Source of the DNA: Variovorax paradoxus_P
GTDB lineage: Bacteria; Pseudomonadota; Gammaproteobacteria; Burkholderiales; Burkholderiaceae_C
Direction: 5' to 3' (one strand)
Assembly: GCF_050627025.1 (NCBI RefSeq)
Contig: NZ_CP192472.1
Length of the DNA: 64,000 nucleotides
Below the pieces are notes generated by a model. The model made no database searches and was not told where the DNA came from. It saw only the letters and a program-made list of their open reading frames with translations. This document shows, piece by piece, positions 7,663 to 16,430 of the stretch. Position 1 is the stretch's first letter. The number at the start of each line of letters is the position of its first letter. Made by a program: the position numbers and the translations under genes.

Positions 7663-8847
7663 TCAGGCGTAGGAACGAAGGCGCCTGGAGAACTCGGCCA
7701 GCGGCGCAATGCCGCTGGCTTCGGCCCGGTGGCACCAGTCCTGCAGCTGCTTGACGAGTTGTTCGCCCGTTGCAGCGGAACGGCTCCACAGCGCAGTCAG
7801 TTCGCTGCGCATCGAGTACATGGTGTCCAGCGCATGCGAACCGCGCAAAGCCATTGCAACCCGCGCGCGGCGCGCCTCGTCGAGCATGCGTTCGTCCTTG
7901 GGAAGCCAGTGCTTCACTGCCTGCAGCGAGCGCGCCTCGCGCGGCGAAAGACGGCGCAGCCGGCCGAACTCTTCGGCGTAGGCCTGCTTGAGGGAACGGC
8001 CGTAGCTCGAAAGCACGTCGTAGTGGCACCGGATGACCGCCTGCACGGTTTCCAGATCGACGTTCGGCTTGGGCGCGGCAAGCCGGGCCGTCGGCGCGAC
8101 GTGCTTCACCGTGGCAAGGCCGAGCGCCTGCAGCACGCGAATGTAGAGCCAGCCCACGTCGAACTCGTACCACTTGCTGGAGAGCTTGGCCGAGCTGGGA
8201 AAGGCGTGATGGTTGTTGTGCAGCTCCTCGCCGCCAATCAGGATGCCGATCGGCGAGATGTTGGTGCTGGAATCTTGCGCCTGCCAGTTGCGGTAGCCCC
8301 AGTAGTGGCCAATGCCGTTGACCACGCCCGCGGCCCAGAACGGAATCCACGCGATCTGCGTGATCAGGATGAGCCCGCCCGGCACCACGCCGAAGAGCGC
8401 CATGTCGAGCATGCCCATCAACACGATGCCCAGGATCTTGTGGCGCGAATACAGCTTGTGCTCGATCCAGTCGTCCGGCGTGCCGTGGCCGTAGCGTGCA
8501 ATGGTCTGCTCTACGTTGCTCTCGCGGATGTAGAGAAACACGCCGCCCCACAGCACCCGCGAGAGCCCGAACACCTGCGGGCTGTGCGGATCTTCGGGCG
8601 TGTCGCACTTTGCATGGTGCTTGCGGTGCACGGCCGCCCATTCCTTGGTCACCATGCCGGTCGTCAACCACAGCCAGAAGCGAAAGAAATGGCTGGCCAC
8701 CGGATGCAGCTCCAATGCGCGATGCGCCTGGTGGCGGTGCAGGAAGATGGTGACCGACGCGATGGTGACGTGCGTGAGCGCGAGCGCCACCAACACGGCA
8801 CCCCACCATGGAAGATCGAAAACTCCGGAGAACAGGACGGATTGCAT
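7663..8847 (-). CDS. Membrane fatty-acid desaturase (acyl-CoA/acyl-lipid delta-9 type)
   Basis: A 394-residue integral membrane desaturase. The three histidine boxes are visible: HRHQAHR (residues 37-43), HRKHH and, after the second hydrophobic hairpin, HNNHH. Hydrophobic spans surround the boxes in the usual four-helix pattern. A C-terminal extension of roughly 120 residues, rich in Arg and Ala, goes beyond the core domain. The start at 8847 has an AGAGG site; the long upstream extension is a shadow. An FNR box at 8900-8913 lies 53 bp upstream, with a CAAAAT -10 at the spacing expected for class II activation. Oxygen-linked control fits, because the enzyme consumes O2. Confidence 0.88.
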   Translation of the reverse strand: MQSVLFSGVFDLPWWGAVLVALALTHVTIASVTIFLHRHQAHRALELHPVASHFFRFWLWLTTGMVTKEWAAVHRKHHAKCDTPEDPHSPQVFGLSRVLWGGVFLYIRESNVEQTIARYGHGTPDDWIEHKLYSRHKILGIVLMGMLDMALFGVVPGGLILITQIAWIPFWAAGVVNGIGHYWGYRNWQAQDSSTNISPIGILIGGEELHNNHHAFPSSAKLSSKWYEFDVGWLYIRVLQALGLATVKHVAPTARLAAPKPNVDLETVQAVIRCHYDVLSSYGRSLKQAYAEEFGRLRRLSPREARSLQAVKHWLPKDERMLDEARRARVAMALRGSHALDTMYSMRSELTALWSRSAATGEQLVKQLQDWCHRAEASGIAPLAEFSRRLRSYA

Positions 8848-8899
8848 TGGCACCTCTAGAACAGTTGGGGCATTTTGCGAAGCCGCCGCCCCGGTGCGT

Positions 8900-8913
8900 T
8901 TGATACAGGTCAA
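8900..8913 (-). promoter_or_regulatory. FNR-type box for the desaturase operon
   Basis: TTGAT-ACAG-GTCAA, one mismatch from the TTGAT-N4-ATCAA consensus. Taking a start site 41.5 bp downstream on the minus strand (about 8865), the -10 window 8872-8877 reads CAAAAT, matching 4 of 6 bases of TATAAT. That geometry is the classical class II FNR-activated promoter. The regulator could be the FNR-like protein at 5664-6455 or a canonical FNR elsewhere. Confidence 0.7.
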
Positions 8914-8938
8914 CAACGCGAGCGGTGCTCGCGCCCGC

Positions 8939-9649
8939 TCAGCGGCACCAGATGCCGATCTGGTGGCTGAGGTCGGCCCAGAGTGCCTGCAGCGCCACGG
9001 CCGCGAGCAACACGCCTGCAAGGCGCGCACCCCAGGCCTGGCCTTTGTCGCCGCCGCTCAAGCGCAGCCGCTGCCAGAGCCAGGGCGCAAGCACCAGCGA
9101 GAGACCGCTGCCAATGGCGAACAGCACCATTGCCAGCGCGCCGTGCAATGGCCCGTTGCCCAGGCTGGCGAGCAGCAGTGCCGAATAGAGCAGCCCGCAA
9201 GGCATTGCAACCCATAGCGCACCGGTTGCCAGCACGCCCCAGGCCGTGCCCGCCGCGTGCGAGCGAAGCCGGGTTTCGAGCGTGCGCCCGATGCGCCGCG
9301 CCCATGCGGGCTGGCGGCCCGCAATGGCGAGCATGGCGCCCCAGGCAAAGACAAACACGTGCAGCAGCATCCAGAGCGGCTTGAGCGCGGCCACTTGCGT
9401 GCCAGCCAGTGCCAGGCTGTTGACGCTGGCTGCGGCCAGGGCACCGGCCACGGCGTAGCTCGCGATGCGCCCGATGTGAAAAGCCGCCTGCGCAGCCGGT
9501 GCGGTGCCGCCCGCCGCGCCAGGCCCCGCCGGAAGAGCAACCGGCACGATTCGGATCACCGCGGCCGACGCCGCACCGCACATGGCCACGCAGTGCGGCC
9601 CGCCGGCCAGGCCCATCAGCAAAGCGGCACCGGCGAGCGCGGCCTGCAT
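8939..9649 (-). CDS. TauE/SafE (DsbD-like) family membrane protein of the cbb3 cluster
   Basis: A 236-residue polytopic protein. The N-terminal helix contains LMGLAGGPHCVAMCGAASAAV, with the paired cysteines in GPHC..MCG typical of the SafE/CcdA-like proteins found beside ccoG-hemN clusters. At least five hydrophobic segments follow, including WGVLATGALWVAMPCGLLYSAL. Members next to cbb3 oxidase genes are believed to help copper delivery or cytochrome maturation. The ATG at 9649 starts 2 bp after the hemN stop, so the genes are translationally linked; the longer open frame reads into hemN and is rejected. The exact substrate is not known. Confidence 0.8.
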   Translation of the reverse strand: MQAALAGAALLMGLAGGPHCVAMCGAASAAVIRIVPVALPAGPGAAGGTAPAAQAAFHIGRIASYAVAGALAAASVNSLALAGTQVAALKPLWMLLHVFVFAWGAMLAIAGRQPAWARRIGRTLETRLRSHAAGTAWGVLATGALWVAMPCGLLYSALLLASLGNGPLHGALAMVLFAIGSGLSLVLAPWLWQRLRLSGGDKGQAWGARLAGVLLAAVALQALWADLSHQIGIWCR

Positions 9650-9651
9650 GT

Positions 9652-11064
9652 TCAGACCACGCGCGAAAAGCGGGTGCGGTTGTCGCGGCAATAGCGGTCG
9701 AACACCATGGCGATGGCACGCACCACGAACCATCCTTCCGAGGTCACCTCGACGTCGTGATCGGTAACCCGCACAAAGCCTTGCGCAGCCAGCGGCCCGA
9801 GGGCCGCGAATTCAGCAGCAAAGTGATGCCGAAAATCGATGCGGTGCGCTTCGCCCATGTCGTCGAAGCCCACGCGGCCCTTGCACATCAGCGCCATGAT
9901 CACTGCGCGCCGCAGCACATCGTCGCGCGAGAGCGCGATGCCGCGGACCACTGGAAGATGGCCCTGGTCGAGCAGGTCGTAATAGGTGTCCACCGTCTTG
10001 GCGTTCTGGCTGTAGGTGGTGCCGATGCGGCCGATGGCGGAAACGCCGAGCGCGACCAGGTCGCCCTCGGGCTGGGTGCTGTAGCCCTGGAAGTCGCGCT
10101 GCAACCGGCCCTGCCGCTTGGCCACGGCCAGCGGATCGTCGGGCAACGCGAAGTGGTCCATGCCTATGTAGACGTAGCCCGCGGCCGTGAGCGTTGCAAT
10201 GGCGCTGGAGAGCATGCGCACGCGCGTTTCGGCGTCGGGCAGGTCTTCGGCGGCAATGCGGCGTTGCGGCTTGAAGCGCTCTGGCAGGTGCGCGTAGGCA
10301 TAAAGCGCAATGCGATCGGGCCGAAGTTCGCAGATCTGCTCCATGGTGCGCGCAAAAGACGCGTCGTTCTGGCGCGGCAGGCCGTAGATCAGGTCGACGT
10401 TGATCGACTTGAAGCCCAGCGCCCGCGCATCGGCCATGAGGCTGAACACCTGGTGCGCCGGCTGTATGCGGTGCGCGGCCTTCTGCACGTCGGGGTCGAA
10501 GTCTTGCACGCCGAAGCTCAGCCGGTTGAAGCCCAGCGCCGCCAGGTTGGCGAGCCGTGCCGCATCGACGGTGCGGGGGTCGATCTCGATGGATTGCTCG
10601 CCGCCGGCGGCAAGGTCGAACGACCTGCGCAGCATGGCAAGAAGCTCGCCCAGCTGCGCGTCGTTCAGGAAAGTGGGCGTGCCGCCGCCCAGGTGCAACT
10701 GGCTCACGGTAGCGCGCCGGCCAAGCTGCGCGGCCTGGAGCAGCGTTTCGCGCTCCAGGTAGGCAAGGTATTGCACGGCCCTTTCGGGGTGCCGCGTCAC
10801 CACCTTGTTGCATGCGCAGTAGTAGCAGAGCGATTCGCAAAACGGAATATGCACGTAGAGCGAAAGCGGCGGCGCGGAGGCTCCGGCGTCGCGCCGCGCC
10901 CGGAGCGCCGATGCGTAGTCGTCCGCACCGAAGGCGTCGACAAAGCGGTCCGCGGTGGGGTAGGAGGTATAGCGCGGCCCTGCAACGTCGAACTGCCGCA
11001 GCACGGAGGCCGGCAGGGGTGCGGCGCCGGTAACCTGTGCGCGGGCGGTGGAAGGCGATGTCAT
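9652..11064 (-). CDS. hemN: Oxygen-independent coproporphyrinogen III dehydrogenase
   Basis: A 470-residue radical SAM enzyme that decarboxylates coproporphyrinogen III to protoporphyrinogen IX without oxygen. It starts with the diagnostic GPRYTSYPTADRF block (near residue 30) and carries the cluster motif CESLCYYCAC around residues 70-80, then LHLGGGTPTFL and YGLPRQNDASF. The ATG at 11064 overlaps the upstream gene's stop codon by 4 bp (ATGA), and a GGGACG site is upstream. Placement in the cbb3 cluster makes sense, because haem must be made for the oxidase at low oxygen. The C-terminal HemN domain is complete. Confidence 0.95.
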   Translation of the reverse strand: MTSPSTARAQVTGAAPLPASVLRQFDVAGPRYTSYPTADRFVDAFGADDYASALRARRDAGASAPPLSLYVHIPFCESLCYYCACNKVVTRHPERAVQYLAYLERETLLQAAQLGRRATVSQLHLGGGTPTFLNDAQLGELLAMLRRSFDLAAGGEQSIEIDPRTVDAARLANLAALGFNRLSFGVQDFDPDVQKAAHRIQPAHQVFSLMADARALGFKSINVDLIYGLPRQNDASFARTMEQICELRPDRIALYAYAHLPERFKPQRRIAAEDLPDAETRVRMLSSAIATLTAAGYVYIGMDHFALPDDPLAVAKRQGRLQRDFQGYSTQPEGDLVALGVSAIGRIGTTYSQNAKTVDTYYDLLDQGHLPVVRGIALSRDDVLRRAVIMALMCKGRVGFDDMGEAHRIDFRHHFAAEFAALGPLAAQGFVRVTDHDVEVTSEGWFVVRAIAMVFDRYCRDNRTRFSRVV

Positions 11065-11312
11065 TGCACACGTCCCGAAAACTCGCGGGGCGGCGACTCG
11101 GCCAGCAGCGCCGTAAATGCGCTGGAGGCCGCCGCCATGCCCCAGAAAAGAAAGAAAGCCACGGTGTAGACGCCCTGGCGCGACATCCGCAGCGCCTCGC
11201 CGCCCCAGTGCAGGTCGGCCGGATCGACCAGCGCGAACACCAGGATCTCGATGGCGCAGGCCAGCAAGAACGACGGCCAAAGGATGCTGATCAACCGGGG
11301 CGAGCTGCTCAT
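11061..11312 (-). CDS. Small two-helix membrane protein between ccoH and hemN
   Basis: An 83-residue protein with two predicted membrane helices, about residues 8-30 (ISILWPSFLLACAIEILVFAL) written here without its flanks, and about residues 47-68 (VYTVAFFLFWGMAAASSAFT). Both ends overlap neighbours by 4 bp (ATGA), with ccoH upstream and hemN downstream, which is strong evidence that it is a real gene of the operon. I know no family name. Its position suggests a helper of cbb3 oxidase assembly. Confidence 0.75.
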   Translation of the reverse strand: MSSSPRLISILWPSFLLACAIEILVFALVDPADLHWGGEALRMSRQGVYTVAFFLFWGMAAASSAFTALLAESPPREFSGRVQ

Positions 11313-11599
11313 GGCGCGGCCTCTCGGCGCGGCAGGGGCACGGCTTCGGCCGGCGTTGCCGCGTGGTTTCTGCCGGCGAGCGCGGGCAGCAGCTTCTTGT
11401 CGGCCAGGGTCTTGTTGATCTCGACGCCGCGGCGGTAATAGTCCTCCGAGACCAGCGGATCGGGCGTGCCCCAGGCGTACCAGAAGGACACGAAGCTCGC
11501 GACCACCACCAGCGCCGGCCCTGCAATCACCATCCACAGCAGCGGATGCCGCCACCATGCGTCTTGCGGCACCGACAGTTCGTTTCTCGTTGCGTCCAT
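11309..11599 (-). CDS. ccoH: FixH/CcoH family cbb3 oxidase assembly protein
   Basis: A 96-residue single-span membrane protein. One helix (about residues 20-42) is followed by a periplasmic part containing GTPDPLVSEDYYRRGVEINK, the conserved DYYRxGxxxN region of FixH/CcoH proteins, which are needed for stable cbb3 oxidase assembly. It is shorter than many FixH proteins because the C-terminal domain is reduced. The start at 11599 has an AAGGAAT site. It lies 10 bp downstream of ccoG and overlaps the next gene by 4 bp. Confidence 0.85.
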   Translation of the reverse strand: MDATRNELSVPQDAWWRHPLLWMVIAGPALVVVASFVSFWYAWGTPDPLVSEDYYRRGVEINKTLADKKLLPALAGRNHAATPAEAVPLPRREAAP

Positions 11600-11609
11600 T
11601 TCGATTCCT

Positions 11610-13052
<1,443 letters not shown>

Positions 13053-13062
13053 GGCGTCGCCT

Positions 13063-13977
13063 TCAGGGCCCCGCAACGGGTGCGTTCGAAAGCCCCCAGA
13101 CGTATGCGGAAAGCAGCTTGATCTGCGCCTCGGTCAGTCGGCCTTCCTGGGCGGGCATCTGGCTGTGCTTGCCGGCGTTGACGATCTGCACGATGGCTGC
13201 CTCGCCATAACCATGGAGCCACACCTTGTCGCTCAGGTTGGGCGCACCCACGGCCTGGTTGCCGACACCGCCAATGCCATGGCAAGCCGCGCACACCGTG
13301 AACTTCGACTTTCCGAGGCCCGCGCGCACCGAATCGTGCGGCTCGCCCGAAAGGCTGAGCACGTAGTTGGCCAGGTTCTTCACGTCGTCCTGCGAGCCCA
13401 CGGCCGCAGCCATTGGAGGCATCACGCCGGTGCGGCCCTTGGTAATTGTCTCGGCAATCTTCTCGGGCGTGCCGCCATGCAGCCAGTCCTTGTCGGTCAG
13501 GTTGGGAAAGCCCTTGCTGCCTCGCGCATCGGAGCCGTGGCATTGCGAGCAGTTGTTCATGAAGAGCCGCTCGCCGATGGCCATGGCCTTCGGGCTGCGG
13601 GCAACCTCTTCCGCGGGCATGTTGTCGAAGGCGGCATACACGGGTGCCAACGCCTGGTTGGCCTTGGCCACTTCGGTGCCGTACTCGGACTCGGTACTCC
13701 AGTTGGCCTGGCCGCTGAAGCTGCCCAGGCCCGGAAAGATCACCAGGTAGCCGGCCGAAAAGAAGATGGTCAGCACGAAGAGCCCCACCCACCACATCGG
13801 CAGCGGGTTGTTGGCTTCGCGCAGGTCTTCGTCCCACACGTGGCCCGTGGTGTTGTCGGCATCGGACGGCACGCGCTTGCGGGCGGTGAGCCACAGCAGC
13901 AGCATGCATCCGAGAATGCTCAGCACGGTGCCGGCGGCAACGTAGTTGGACCAGAAGTTGTTGACGAAATCGCTCAT
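13063..13977 (-). CDS. ccoP: cbb3-type cytochrome c oxidase subunit III (dihaem)
   Basis: A 304-residue dihaem c-type subunit. Two N-terminal membrane helices (one near residues 12-31 and one around LPMWWVGLFVLTIFFSAGYL) precede two periplasmic cytochrome domains with CSQCH and CAACH haem-binding motifs and downstream Met ligands. It passes electrons from soluble cytochrome c to CcoO and CcoN. The start at 13977 is preceded by GAGGGG. The frame open further upstream runs into ccoQ and is rejected. The gap to ccoQ is 16 bp. Confidence 0.96.
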   Translation of the reverse strand: MSDFVNNFWSNYVAAGTVLSILGCMLLLWLTARKRVPSDADNTTGHVWDEDLREANNPLPMWWVGLFVLTIFFSAGYLVIFPGLGSFSGQANWSTESEYGTEVAKANQALAPVYAAFDNMPAEEVARSPKAMAIGERLFMNNCSQCHGSDARGSKGFPNLTDKDWLHGGTPEKIAETITKGRTGVMPPMAAAVGSQDDVKNLANYVLSLSGEPHDSVRAGLGKSKFTVCAACHGIGGVGNQAVGAPNLSDKVWLHGYGEAAIVQIVNAGKHSQMPAQEGRLTEAQIKLLSAYVWGLSNAPVAGP

Positions 13978-13993
13978 CGGGGGCCCCTCTTCT

Positions 13994-14134
13994 TCAGTCT
14001 TGCTCGAACGGCAGGCGGGCGGCTTCCTCGAAGCGGGCCGTGTTGCGGCGGGCGAACGCCCACGCCACGATGCCCACGAAGAGCACAAAGCACAGAACGG
14101 TTGCGGCAACGCGCAGGGTGGTGATGTCGGTCAT
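13994..14134 (-). CDS. ccoQ: cbb3-type oxidase subunit CcoQ
   Basis: A 46-residue protein with one membrane helix (TVLCFVLFVGIVAWAF) followed by a basic/acidic tail (RRNTARFEEAARLPF), the standard look of CcoQ/FixQ, which stabilises the oxidase complex. It lies between ccoO and ccoP with 13 and 16 bp spacing. The ATG at 14134 gives the normal family length; the upstream extension reads into ccoO. Confidence 0.9.
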   Translation of the reverse strand: MTDITTLRVAATVLCFVLFVGIVAWAFARRNTARFEEAARLPFEQD

Positions 14135-14147
14135 GGTTCGGTGCTTC

Positions 14148-14777
14148 CTACTTGAGCGTGAGGCCCAGCGATTGCAGGTACGCCACGGTGGCATCCAGCT
14201 CTGTCTTGCCGCGCACCTCTTCAGCGGCGCTGGCAATCTCTTCGTCCGTGTACGGAACCCCGACCCGGCGCAGTGCCCGCATGCGGCGCGGAATGGCTTC
14301 GGAGTCGACCAGGCTCTTGCCGAGCCACGGATAGGCCGGCATGTTCGACTCGGGCACCAGGTCGCGCGGGTTGTTCAGGTGAATGCGCTGCCATTCGTCG
14401 CTGTACTTGCCGCCCACGCGGTGCAGGTCGGGGCCGGTGCGCTTGCTGCCCCACTGAAACGGGTGGTCGTACACGAACTCGCCGGCCACCGAATAGTGGC
14501 CGTAGCGCAGCGTTTCCGAGCGAAACGGACGGATCATCTGCGAATGGCAGTTGTAGCAACCCTCGCGCAGGTACACGTCGCGGCCCGCAAGCTGCAGCGC
14601 CGTGGGCGGCTTCAGGCCCTGGACGGCTTCGGTGGTCGACTTCTGGAAGAACAGCGGCACGATCTCGACCAGCCCGCCAATGGCCACCACCACCAGGATG
14701 AGCACGATCATCAGCAGGTTGTTGGTTTCCACCTTCTCGTGCGTGAAGCCGGTCTTGGTTTCGGTCTTGGTATTCAT
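14148..14777 (-). CDS. ccoO: cbb3-type cytochrome c oxidase subunit II (monohaem)
   Basis: A 209-residue subunit with an N-terminal membrane anchor (about residues 20-42), the haem c motif CYNCH near residue 72 followed by SQMIRPFRSE, and a distal Met in ESNMPAYPW. These are hallmark CcoO sequences. The start at 14777 lies 10 bp after the ccoN stop, with a GAGAAAG site overlapping that stop codon. CcoO relays electrons between CcoP and the CcoN active site. Confidence 0.96.
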   Translation of the reverse strand: MNTKTETKTGFTHEKVETNNLLMIVLILVVVAIGGLVEIVPLFFQKSTTEAVQGLKPPTALQLAGRDVYLREGCYNCHSQMIRPFRSETLRYGHYSVAGEFVYDHPFQWGSKRTGPDLHRVGGKYSDEWQRIHLNNPRDLVPESNMPAYPWLGKSLVDSEAIPRRMRALRRVGVPYTDEEIASAAEEVRGKTELDATVAYLQSLGLTLK

Positions 14778-14787
14778 GGCTGCTTTC

Positions 14788-16227
14788 TCAGGCGTGGGCA
14801 ATGGCGGCTGCCGGAATCACGGCGCGCACCGAGCGGCCGGAAATGACCGTCATCCACACGTTCCACGCCATGACGAGCATTCCGCCGAGGTACAGGAGAC
14901 CGCCGACCAGCCGCACCAGGTAGAACGGAAAGGTGGCCTTCACGCTCTCGACAAAGGTGTAGGTGAGCGTGCCGTCGGGGTTGATGGCGCGCCACATCAG
15001 GCCCTGCATCACGCCGGCGATCCACATGGCCGCGATGTACAGCACGATGCCGATGGTGGCCACCCAGAAGTGGGCTTCGATGGCCTTGACGCTGTACATC
15101 TCGGTGCGGCCGTACATGCGCGGGATCAGGTAGTAGAGCGATCCCATGGTGATGAAGCCCACCCAGCCCAGCGCGCCCGCATGCACGTGGCCCACGGTCC
15201 AGTCGGTGTAGTGGCTCAGGGCGTTGACGGTCTTGATGGACATCATCGGGCCCTCGAAGGTCGCCATGCCGTAGAACGAGAGCGCAACAATCAGGAAGCG
15301 CAGGATCGGGTCGGTGCGCAGCTTGTGCCATGCGCCCGAGAGCGTCATCACGCCGTTGATCATTCCGCCCCAGCTGGGCGCCAGCAGGATGAGCGAGAAC
15401 ACCATGCCGAGCGATTGCGTCCAGTCGGGCAGCGCCGTGTAGTGCAGGTGATGCGGGCCGGCCCACATGTAGGTGAAGATGAGCGCCCAGAAGTGGACGA
15501 TGGAAAGCCGGTACGAATACACCGGGCGCGCAGCCTGCTTGGGGATGTAGTAGTACATCATTCCGAGAAAGCCCGCCGTGAGGAAGAAGCCCACCGCGTT
15601 GTGCCCGTACCACCACTGCACCATGGCGTCTTGCACGCCGGCGTAGGCCGAGTAGCTCTTCATCCAGCCGGCAGGAATTTCTGCGCTGTTGACGATGTGC
15701 AGCAACGCCACGGCAATGATGAACGCGCCGAAGAACCAGTTGGCAACGTAGATGTGGCGCACCTTGCGAACGCCGATGGTTCCGAAGAACACCACCGCGT
15801 AGGCCACCCACACCACTGCAATCAGGATGTCGATGGGCCATTCGAGCTCGGCGTATTCCTTGCCCGTGGTGTAGCCGAGCGGCAGGCTGATGGCGGCAGC
15901 CACGATCACGAGCTGCCAGCCCCAGAACACGAACGATGCGAGCCCCGGCGCAAACAGCCGGACTTGGCAGGTGCGCTGCACCACGTGAAAGCTGGTGGCC
16001 ATGAGCGCGCAGCCGCCGAACGCGAAGATCACCGCGTTGGTGTGCAGCGGGCGCAAGCGTCCGTAGCCGAGCCATGGAATGCCGAGGTTGAGCTCGGGCC
16101 AGGTCAGCTGCGAGGCGATGATCACGCCGACGAGCATGCCGACCACGCCCCAGACCACGGACATGAGGGCGAACTGCCGCACGACGGTGTCGTCGTAGAC
16201 CGCTGCGGGGGGATTGGGTTCTTGCAT
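14788..16227 (-). CDS. ccoN: cbb3-type cytochrome c oxidase subunit I
   Basis: The 479-residue catalytic subunit, a 12-helix haem-copper oxidase core that reduces O2 to water at very low oxygen and pumps protons. Recognisable pieces are LHTNAVIFAFGG (low-spin haem His), WWYGHNAVGFFLT (Cu-B region), YMWAGPHHLHYTALPDW (His-His) and HVHAGALGWVGF (haem ligands near residue 345). The start at 16227 (MQEPNPP) gives the normal length. A perfect FNR box at 16283-16296 lies 56 bp upstream, inside the end of ccoS, so ccoNOQPGH-hemN probably has its own oxygen-controlled promoter. Confidence 0.97.
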   Translation of the reverse strand: MQEPNPPAAVYDDTVVRQFALMSVVWGVVGMLVGVIIASQLTWPELNLGIPWLGYGRLRPLHTNAVIFAFGGCALMATSFHVVQRTCQVRLFAPGLASFVFWGWQLVIVAAAISLPLGYTTGKEYAELEWPIDILIAVVWVAYAVVFFGTIGVRKVRHIYVANWFFGAFIIAVALLHIVNSAEIPAGWMKSYSAYAGVQDAMVQWWYGHNAVGFFLTAGFLGMMYYYIPKQAARPVYSYRLSIVHFWALIFTYMWAGPHHLHYTALPDWTQSLGMVFSLILLAPSWGGMINGVMTLSGAWHKLRTDPILRFLIVALSFYGMATFEGPMMSIKTVNALSHYTDWTVGHVHAGALGWVGFITMGSLYYLIPRMYGRTEMYSVKAIEAHFWVATIGIVLYIAAMWIAGVMQGLMWRAINPDGTLTYTFVESVKATFPFYLVRLVGGLLYLGGMLVMAWNVWMTVISGRSVRAVIPAAAIAHA

Positions 16228-16282
16228 CGTGGTGCCTGTTGGTGAACTGCAGGCAGTGTCCCTTTGCAACCCGACACAGGGT

Positions 16283-16296
16283 TTGATGCAGATCAA
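16283..16296 (-). promoter_or_regulatory. FNR box in front of ccoN
   Basis: TTGAT-GCAG-ATCAA is a perfect FNR/Anr consensus. It overlaps the last codons and stop of ccoS. A start site 41.5 bp downstream on the minus strand (about 16248) would have GACACT as its -10 (16255-16260), a 3-of-6 match. This supports oxygen-controlled transcription of the oxidase genes independent of ccoIS. Confidence 0.85.
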
Positions 16297-16430
16297 TCGC
16301 CGCGCAGGATGCGGTCGGCCTCGATGTCGACGTCTTCGAACTGGCCCCGTTCAATGGCCCACCACAGCCCGCCAAGAATGACGAGCACCAGCATGACCGA
16401 CAGCGGAATGAGTAGAAAGAGGATGTCCAT
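16293..16430 (-). CDS. ccoS: cbb3 oxidase maturation protein CcoS
   Basis: A 45-residue protein with one N-terminal membrane helix (MDILFLLIPLSVMLVLVILG) and a short tail GQFEDVDIEADRILRGD; the D-x-E-x-x-x-RIL ending is typical of CcoS. In species studied, CcoS is needed to insert haem and copper into the oxidase. Its start codon overlaps the ccoI stop (TGATG), so the two are translationally coupled. Its 3' end contains the FNR box of ccoN. Confidence 0.9.
   Translation of the reverse strand: MDILFLLIPLSVMLVLVILGGLWWAIERGQFEDVDIEADRILRGD

Noticed and set aside
7048..8859. A 603-codon frame on the plus strand
   Set aside because: It overlaps the hemerythrin and desaturase genes, which have clear motifs. 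The frame lacks any domain.
8939..9649. Naming the small TauE/SafE-like gene as a sulphite exporter
   Set aside because: Its paired cysteines and place beside hemN and ccoG fit an oxidase-maturation role better than sulphite export.
9499..11169. A 556-codon frame on the plus strand
   Set aside because: It lies opposite hemN and the small membrane gene, both confirmed by motifs or overlaps.
14602..16245. A 547-codon frame on the plus strand across ccoO and ccoN
   Set aside because: It is opposite ccoN, whose histidine motifs are unmistakable. The composition is that of a shadow frame.
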